Shown here: positions 61,984 through 64,000 of the stretch, in pieces
Position numbering within the stretch: position 1 is the stretch's first letter
Layout: the number at the start of each line of letters is the position of its first letter
Assembly: GCF_004341105.1 (NCBI RefSeq)
Contig: NZ_SLZK01000001.1
Location: 1,112,081 to 1,176,080, forward strand
Direction: 5' to 3'
Source of the DNA: Rhizobium sp. BK418
GTDB taxonomy: Bacteria > Pseudomonadota > Alphaproteobacteria > Rhizobiales > Rhizobiaceae
Length of the DNA: 64,000 nt
The notes under the pieces: generated by a model
Told to the model about the DNA's origin: nothing
Databases searched by the model: none
Seen by the model: only the letters and a program-made list of their open reading frames with translations
Program-made: the position numbers and the translations under genes

Positions 61984-63093
61984 ATGCCGACACCACAGCA
62001 ACCCGGTCTGATAGTTCGACAGAAATCCCCACAAAACATCGAGTTTCCGTTTGCTTCGCTCTCCGATTGGCTGATCCCAACCGAACTGTTCTTCGTGCGA
62101 AACCATTTCCCGTCGCCCAACCTCGATGCGCGAGACTGGAAATTGCGCGTTGGCGGGGCGGTGGAGCGGCCGATCGAACTTGACCTCGACAGCATCAAGG
62201 CGATGCGGAGCACGACTTTGACCGCCGTCGTCGAGTGCGCAGGCAACGGGCGCGTCTACTATGAGCCGCCGCGGGAGGGGTTGCAGTGGCAAAACGGAGC
62301 CGTCGGCAATGCTGCGTGGACAGGTGTTCTCCTGCGCGAGATTTTGGAAATGGCGGGCGTCAAGCCAACCGCATGCGAGGTTCTGCTCACAGGCGCCGAC
62401 AGCGGCGTCGTCGACTCGAACAAGAAAACGGCTTCTCCCGGCCCCATCGCGTTTGCGCGCAGTTTGCCGCTTGAGAAGGCCATTGCCGACAGCACGATCC
62501 TTGCCTATTCGATGAATGACGAGCCGTTGACGCGCGATCACGGCTATCCGCTGCGCGCGGTCGTGGGTGGCTGGTTCGGCATGGCCTGGGTCAAGTGGAT
62601 CACGCATATCACGGTTGTGGAGCAACCGTTCCTTGGCTACTGGCAGGCGCGCGACTATTTCCGTTGGGAGCGCAGCCTCGGGGAACCCACGCTCGTCCCC
62701 CTTGCGCAGATGGAGGTCAAATCGCAGATCGCGCGTCCAGTACAGGGAGCGCAACTCGTCGTCGGCCAACCGTACCGGATTTTCGGAGCCGCCTGGAGCG
62801 GAGAGGCTGCTATCCGGCAGGTGCAGGTCTGTACTGGAGATGGCAGGGGCTGGCGCGAGGGAAGGCTCCTCGAAACAGAACGTCCCTTTGCATGGCGCTT
62901 GTGGGAGTACATGTGGACCCCTGAAGAAGTGGGGCAATATACACTGCGATGCCGCGCAACCGATGCGGCGGGCTGCGTGCAGCCCGACCACCAGCGTTCC
63001 GACTGCGAGAGCTACGTGGCCAACTGGATCGTTCCGGTGGAGGTTACGGTCGTTCCCGAGCCACAGACGTACGAGGAGGAATTCGTGATCTGA
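61984..63093 (+). CDS. Sulfite-oxidase-family molybdopterin oxidoreductase
   Basis: The 369-residue protein has the sulfite-oxidase fold: LFFVRNHFPSP and VVECAGNGR, whose Cys is the likely molybdenum ligand, then GGWFGMAWVKWI and the C-terminal dimerisation domain with IFGAAWSGEAAIRQVQV. It probably oxidises sulfite or a related small molecule. No signal peptide was seen, which is unusual because many bacterial members are exported. GACGAGGAAG precedes the start. No cytochrome gene is next to it. Confidence 0.9.
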   Translation: MPTPQQPGLIVRQKSPQNIEFPFASLSDWLIPTELFFVRNHFPSPNLDARDWKLRVGGAVERPIELDLDSIKAMRSTTLTAVVECAGNGRVYYEPPREGLQWQNGAVGNAAWTGVLLREILEMAGVKPTACEVLLTGADSGVVDSNKKTASPGPIAFARSLPLEKAIADSTILAYSMNDEPLTRDHGYPLRAVVGGWFGMAWVKWITHITVVEQPFLGYWQARDYFRWERSLGEPTLVPLAQMEVKSQIARPVQGAQLVVGQPYRIFGAAWSGEAAIRQVQVCTGDGRGWREGRLLETERPFAWRLWEYMWTPEEVGQYTLRCRATDAAGCVQPDHQRSDCESYVANWIVPVEVTVVPEPQTYEEEFVI

Positions 63094-63133
63094 TCCCCGC
63101 ATGGGGCGGAATGGCGACTTGGCGCAACTGCCT

Positions 63134-63265
63134 GAGGGCGAAGCTCGGGCCGAGCTCGATGGACAGCTCGGCCGCCAGAATCGCCTGGCCGGCCCTGCCC
63201 ATATAGGCCGACACGATCGCCAGCGCATAATGCGCATAGGGATTGCGAGCGTCGAGATATATGGA
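63134..63265 (-). pseudogene. Fragment of a TPR-containing cyclase-like protein
   Basis: On the minus strand, DARNPYAHYALAIVSAYMGR and ILAAELSIELGPSFAL match the TPR part of rhizobial cyclase-like proteins. No start or intact rest of the gene is present on either side. It appears to be a leftover of a second cyclase gene. Confidence 0.55.
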
Positions 63266-63375
63266 CTGATATCCACGCCGAGGGTCGCAAGGCAGTCCAT
63301 GCGGATAAGCAGCAATCCGCATGATGGAAGAGATGCGTCCGGTCGTAATCCCGATACTAAGGCCATTCGTCGCAG

Positions 63376-63537
63376 TTACCGGCCGCTCTCGTTGACACCC
63401 GACGCCCTAGGCGTTGTCTCCACCTCGCCAGGCGTAAAGAAGGTCAGATACGCGACGGCAAGAATGACCCCGATGACGAATATCGTCAGCACGTACCGGA
63501 TCATGCCATTGCTGGCTTTTTGCTCTGTATCGTTCAT
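63376..63537 (-). CDS. Small one-pass membrane protein, 53 residues
   Basis: The frame MNDTEQKASNGMIRYVLTIF... has a hydrophobic stretch (about 14-35) flanked by short polar ends. Its ATG overlaps the stop of the upstream 80-residue frame by 4 bases (ATGA), so the two may be translated together. No family is known to me. Confidence 0.5.
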   Translation of the reverse strand: MNDTEQKASNGMIRYVLTIFVIGVILAVAYLTFFTPGEVETTPRASGVNESGR

Positions 63538-63776
63538 GCGCTTGCAACACGGTTTGAACCTGTTTGTTCCAGACGCCTTCGGCCTGGATATCGCTTCTTG
63601 CCGCCGCCGTCTCCAGCCCCCCCGGTGCCATAGCCGCCATCATCCTGCTTACCATTCAAGTTGTCTGCGCCAAAGAACAGATCTTTACTAGGCGAGCGGA
63701 TGTGGAGTTCAGTTTTGGATGGGTTTGACGTATCGGCCTTCGCAAACGCCAAAGCGTCATCGTCAGCGCACAGCAC
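63534..63776 (-). CDS. Possible small protein, 80 residues, coupled to the membrane protein
   Basis: The frame is polar, with a Gly/Asp/Arg-rich C-terminus (GGYGTGGAGDGGGKKR). It has no family match that I can support. Its stop overlaps the start of the 53-residue membrane protein (ATGA), the main reason to list it. Confidence 0.4.
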   Translation of the reverse strand: MLCADDDALAFAKADTSNPSKTELHIRSPSKDLFFGADNLNGKQDDGGYGTGGAGDGGGKKRYPGRRRLEQTGSNRVASA

Positions 63777-64000
63777 CGCCGCGACAGAACGGGCTTTTCG
63801 ATAAAGTGCCAGAAGTGCGCCGCGGTGCAGAGGACGTCAACGGGATGACGCCGGGAACGGTGCCGATGCACGGGCCGACGCTCCAGGCTTATGGAGGCAA
63901 ACATGTGTAGGGCGACAATCTGGATGAGATCAGCGCGACAATCTGGATGAGATTCTGGTGTCGCGATCGTCGGCGACGGTATCATCGTGATTGTCGCTGG
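63777..64000. other. Right edge of the window; possible end of an insertion sequence
   Basis: The 63-residue plus frame (63719-63910) is not convincing. From about 63904 the sequence carries two direct repeats (see 63912-63953), typical of some insertion-sequence ends. The rest lies outside the window. Confidence 0.4.
63912..63953 (+). repeat. Two direct repeats, possible insertion-sequence terminus
   Basis: GCGACAATCTGGATGAGAT occurs at 63912-63930 and again at 63935-63953. Multiple short repeats near the tip are a mark of IS21-family ends. The transposase would be beyond the right edge. Confidence 0.45.

Overview
This window looks like DNA from a Rhizobium-type alphaproteobacterium (Rhizobiaceae). 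The signs are high GC content, the nap operon layout with an FNR/FixK-type box, families common in rhizobia (BA14K, DUF982, DUF1236, DUF1003, an S21/CspA neighbourhood) and dispersed rhizobial-style intergenic palindromes. The assignment is an inference from gene content; I could not run a search. No rRNA, tRNA or CRISPR array was seen.

Layout. 1-3450: the periplasmic nitrate reductase operon napE-F-D-A on the minus strand, running off the left edge, with a TTGA-N6-TCAA box upstream. 3.6-10.4 kb: housekeeping and accessory genes (two GST-like proteins, a GFA protein, a transglutaminase-like protein, a PAS protein, DUF4142, an HxlR regulator and a lone phnM). 11.1-13.4 kb: a secreted beta-helix/RTX protein followed by two hairpins. 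13.4-18.0 kb: YCII, a secreted esterase, a small exported protein, a methyltransferase and a DUF1236 protein. 18.0-19.6 kb: small genes including rpsU and a cold-shock gene with clear terminators. 20-27.4 kb: a GNAT acetyltransferase, small exported proteins (one gene frameshifted), a phosphodiester glycosidase, an isochorismatase-family hydrolase, DUF1003 and BA14K proteins. 27.7-30.5 kb: a LysR/NmrA divergent pair and a methyltransferase.

30.7-38.0 kb is the most unusual part, an apparent defence or epigenetic island. One arm (minus) is an adenine-type DNA methyltransferase overlapping a Vsr-family endonuclease. The divergent arm (plus) is a tightly coupled four-gene operon: a protein with two GHKL ATPase modules (an N-terminal Hsp90/MORC-like one and a C-terminal histidine-kinase one with an H box), a protein with a complete receiver domain and an unknown C-terminal half, an AT-rich protein with an HxH...HxH motif, and a cytosine-5 DNA methyltransferase. 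Related repeat elements lie on both sides of the island, with a third copy near 27.5 kb. The arrangement suggests phosphorelay-type control of a restriction-modification-like module. I do not recognise it as a named system.

38.1-48.9 kb: a type I secretion locus (HlyD-like adaptor, HlyB-like ABC transporter with a degenerate peptidase domain, a 102-residue protein), a CobW-family GTPase, and a 1,759-residue protein that joins a dimethylformamidase-like domain to alternating DUF4082 and cadherin-like repeats. 49-51 kb: DUF982 and a lipase-like hydrolase. 51.3-59.6 kb: a peptide-type ABC importer with a glycerophosphodiesterase, a HAD phosphatase and a divergent SorC-type regulator; together they suggest uptake and breakdown of a phosphorylated or phosphodiester nutrient. 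59.8-64 kb: a class III cyclase with TPRs, a sulfite-oxidase-like molybdoenzyme, remnants, and what may be the end of an insertion sequence at the right edge.
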